Origin: an uncultured Alteromonadaceae bacterium | GTDB taxonomy: Bacteria; Pseudomonadota; Gammaproteobacteria; Enterobacterales; Alteromonadaceae | Assembly: GCA_947494925.1 (NCBI GenBank) | Contig: CANLWS010000018.1 | Span: forward strand, 1 to 43,873 | Direction of reading: 5' to 3' | Length of the DNA: 43,873 bases | Part shown: positions 42,986 to 43,873 of the stretch, piece by piece | Layout: each line of letters starts with the position of its first letter | Position numbering within the stretch: position 1 is the first letter of the stretch | Program-made: the position numbers and the translations under genes | The notes under the pieces: generated by a model | What the model was told of the DNA's origin: nothing | The model's database searches: none | What the model saw: only the letters and a program-made list of their open reading frames with translations

Positions 42986-43156
42986 ATGCCTGCTGAACCT
43001 GAGCTACCTGATTTCTTAGCCAAGGCATCTGCGATCACAAAAAAGTATTTCTGTGTAATGGTGGGAATTCTATTCGGTTTAATTGTAACCAGTCTATGTG
43101 TTGAGTGTCGTCAGACGGCAGGGGGTGAGCTTCTGAAAGCCCCGGAAAACCTCTAG
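42986..43156 (+). CDS. candidate small membrane protein or gene relic running into the repeats
   Basis: 56 codons from ATG to TAG. The first 40 residues look protein-like: an acidic/proline start (MPAEPELPDF), a basic KK pair and one membrane helix (YFCVMVGILFGLIVTSLCV). The final 16 residues are read from the first 211-bp repeat unit, so the original C-terminus may have been replaced. No ribosome-binding site is evident. No family is recognised. Confidence 0.3.
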   Translation: MPAEPELPDFLAKASAITKKYFCVMVGILFGLIVTSLCVECRQTAGGELLKAPENL

Positions 43157-43528
43157 TCTCGAAGCAAGGTCATTCACAACAAAATGTGGTTTTCATGGAT
43201 GAAAAGCCCAAGCGTACAGGGATGTATTCATAGCGGTTTTGTTTGAATGAAGTTGCGTAGGGGATGTTGTAAGGAAGAGTTCTTCGATTTACTTTTGGAC
43301 TCAGTGACTTGGCTACTGTCGTCAGACGGCAGGTGGTGAGCTTCTGAAAGCCCCGAGCAACCTCAAGTCTCGAAGCAAGGTCATTCACAACAAAATGTGA
43401 TTTTCAGGGATGAAAAGCCCAAGCGTACAGGGATGTATTCATAGCGGTTTTGTTTGACGGAAGTTGCGTAGTAGATGTTGTAAGGGGTTAATTCTGTGGA
43501 TTACTTTTGGACTTAGTGACCTGGCTAC
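43106..43528. repeat. tandem direct repeat, two units of about 211 bp
   Basis: Units at 43106-43316 and 43317-43528 begin TGTCGTCAGACGGCAGG and contain the shared blocks GGTGAGCTTCTGAAAGCCCC, TCTCGAAGCAAGGTCATTC, GATGAAAAGCCCAAGCGTAC and AGGGATGTATTCATAGCGG, ending near GACTTGGCTAC. They differ by scattered substitutions, so the duplication is not very recent. No open frame spans them. Confidence 0.9.
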
Positions 43529-43530
43529 TA

Positions 43531-43774
43531 CCGTCAGGTGGCCAAACTCAGCTTGCGCAATCGTTTAATCAGAAACCAGATGTCACTGCGTTCCGCAATT
43601 CGCTTTTTAGACGGAGGGTTGGAGGACTTGGCTTCTGCCGTCAGGTGGCCAAACTCACCTTGCGCAATCGTTTAATCAGAGACTAGATGTCACTACGTTC
43701 CGCAATTCGCTTTTTAGACGGAGGGCTGGAGCACTTGGCTTCTGCCTTCAGGTGGCCAAACTCACCTTGCGCAA
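43531..43774. repeat. tandem direct repeat, 2.3 units of 107 bp
   Basis: Units at 43531-43637 and 43638-43744 plus a partial unit at 43745-43774 begin CCGTCAGGTGGCCAAACTCA and end GGACTTGGCTTCTG or a close variant. The period is exactly 107 bases. The unit ends and starts match those of the neighbouring 211-bp repeat (ACTTGGCT-CTG then CGTCAG). Confidence 0.9.
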
Positions 43775-43830
43775 ATGCCGCCTCAGACATCAGCTCTCGC
43801 TTCGGTGAATTTGCACTCTGCACAAATGAA

Positions 43831-43855
43831 AAAGCCGGCTCAAAGAGCCGGCTTT
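43831..43855 (-). terminator. strong hairpin terminator, probably for a gene entering from the right
   Basis: AAAGCCGGCTC (43831-43841) pairs with GAGCCGGCTTT (43845-43855) around AAA. Read on the minus strand the stem is followed by five T, so it ends leftward transcription. A minus-strand frame ends with TAA at 43856 region just to its right, so the 3' end of an unseen gene may reach the window edge. Confidence 0.75.
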
Positions 43856-43873
43856 AGAGGATGCAGACACAGG

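Noticed and set aside
43106-43774. CRISPR array
   Set aside because: The repeats are 107 and about 211 bases long and directly abutting, with no spacers and no cas genes.

Overview
The window looks like chromosomal DNA of a marine gammaproteobacterium of the order Alteromonadales (Alteromonadaceae, Glaciecola/Aliiglaciecola-like). This rests on moderate GC content, many periplasmic binding proteins without transporter partners, a PEP-CTERM-like protein, and the block gshB-yqgE-ruvX ... pilU-pilT / yggS-proC-yggT-DUF4426, which is typical of the group. The assignment is inferred from gene content and protein resemblance, not from a database search. No tRNA, rRNA, CRISPR array, prophage or intact insertion sequence is visible.

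Layout. 0-5.3 kb: a TPR-sensor histidine kinase with a BaeS-like core, then three orphan family-3-type periplasmic binding proteins, two of them a tandem paralogous pair. 5.3-12.6 kb: a ThuA-like protein, a YceI lipoprotein, a D-lactate dehydrogenase overlapping an S9 peptidase, and a DEAD-box helicase overlapping outer-membrane phospholipase A. 12.7-16.9 kb: a divergent sugar-use pair (sugar:H+ symporter and GH3 glycosidase) with a perfect LacI-family operator between them. 17-19.7 kb: the ribosome-assembly GTPase YlqF, a YkgJ protein, then soxR divergent from a textbook SoxR promoter that drives a 37-residue small protein and a VOC-fold protein. 19.8-28.5 kb: an accessory stress/detoxification stretch with a two-part beta-propeller, a TetR regulator facing an NAD(P)-binding protein plus DUF1772 through three copies of a 15-bp operator, MAPEG, YHS, an AraC regulator, a subclass B1 metallo-beta-lactamase, two GNAT acetyltransferases and a PEP-CTERM-like protein.

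28.8-38.1 kb is mostly core: glutathione synthetase, YqgE, RuvX, a binding protein, a TlpA-like thioredoxin, a YiiX-like hydrolase, a DUF2007/zinc-ribbon protein coupled to pilU, pilT, and the operon yggS-proC-yggT-DUF4426. 38.1-42.8 kb holds a VOC protein and a two-gene unit of a PotD-like binding protein and a hybrid histidine kinase with a long helical periplasmic sensor; this looks like a solute-sensing pair of TorT/TorS type. The last kilobase has no convincing gene and is built of two tandem-repeat families (about 211 bp and 107 bp units) that share a junction sequence.

The most interesting leads are the SoxR-controlled small protein plus VOC unit, the binding-protein/hybrid-kinase pair, the tripled TetR operator, the paralogous orphan binding proteins, and the repeat block at the right end. 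At least six genes appear to start with TTG, so several starts were chosen by ribosome-binding site and family alignment.
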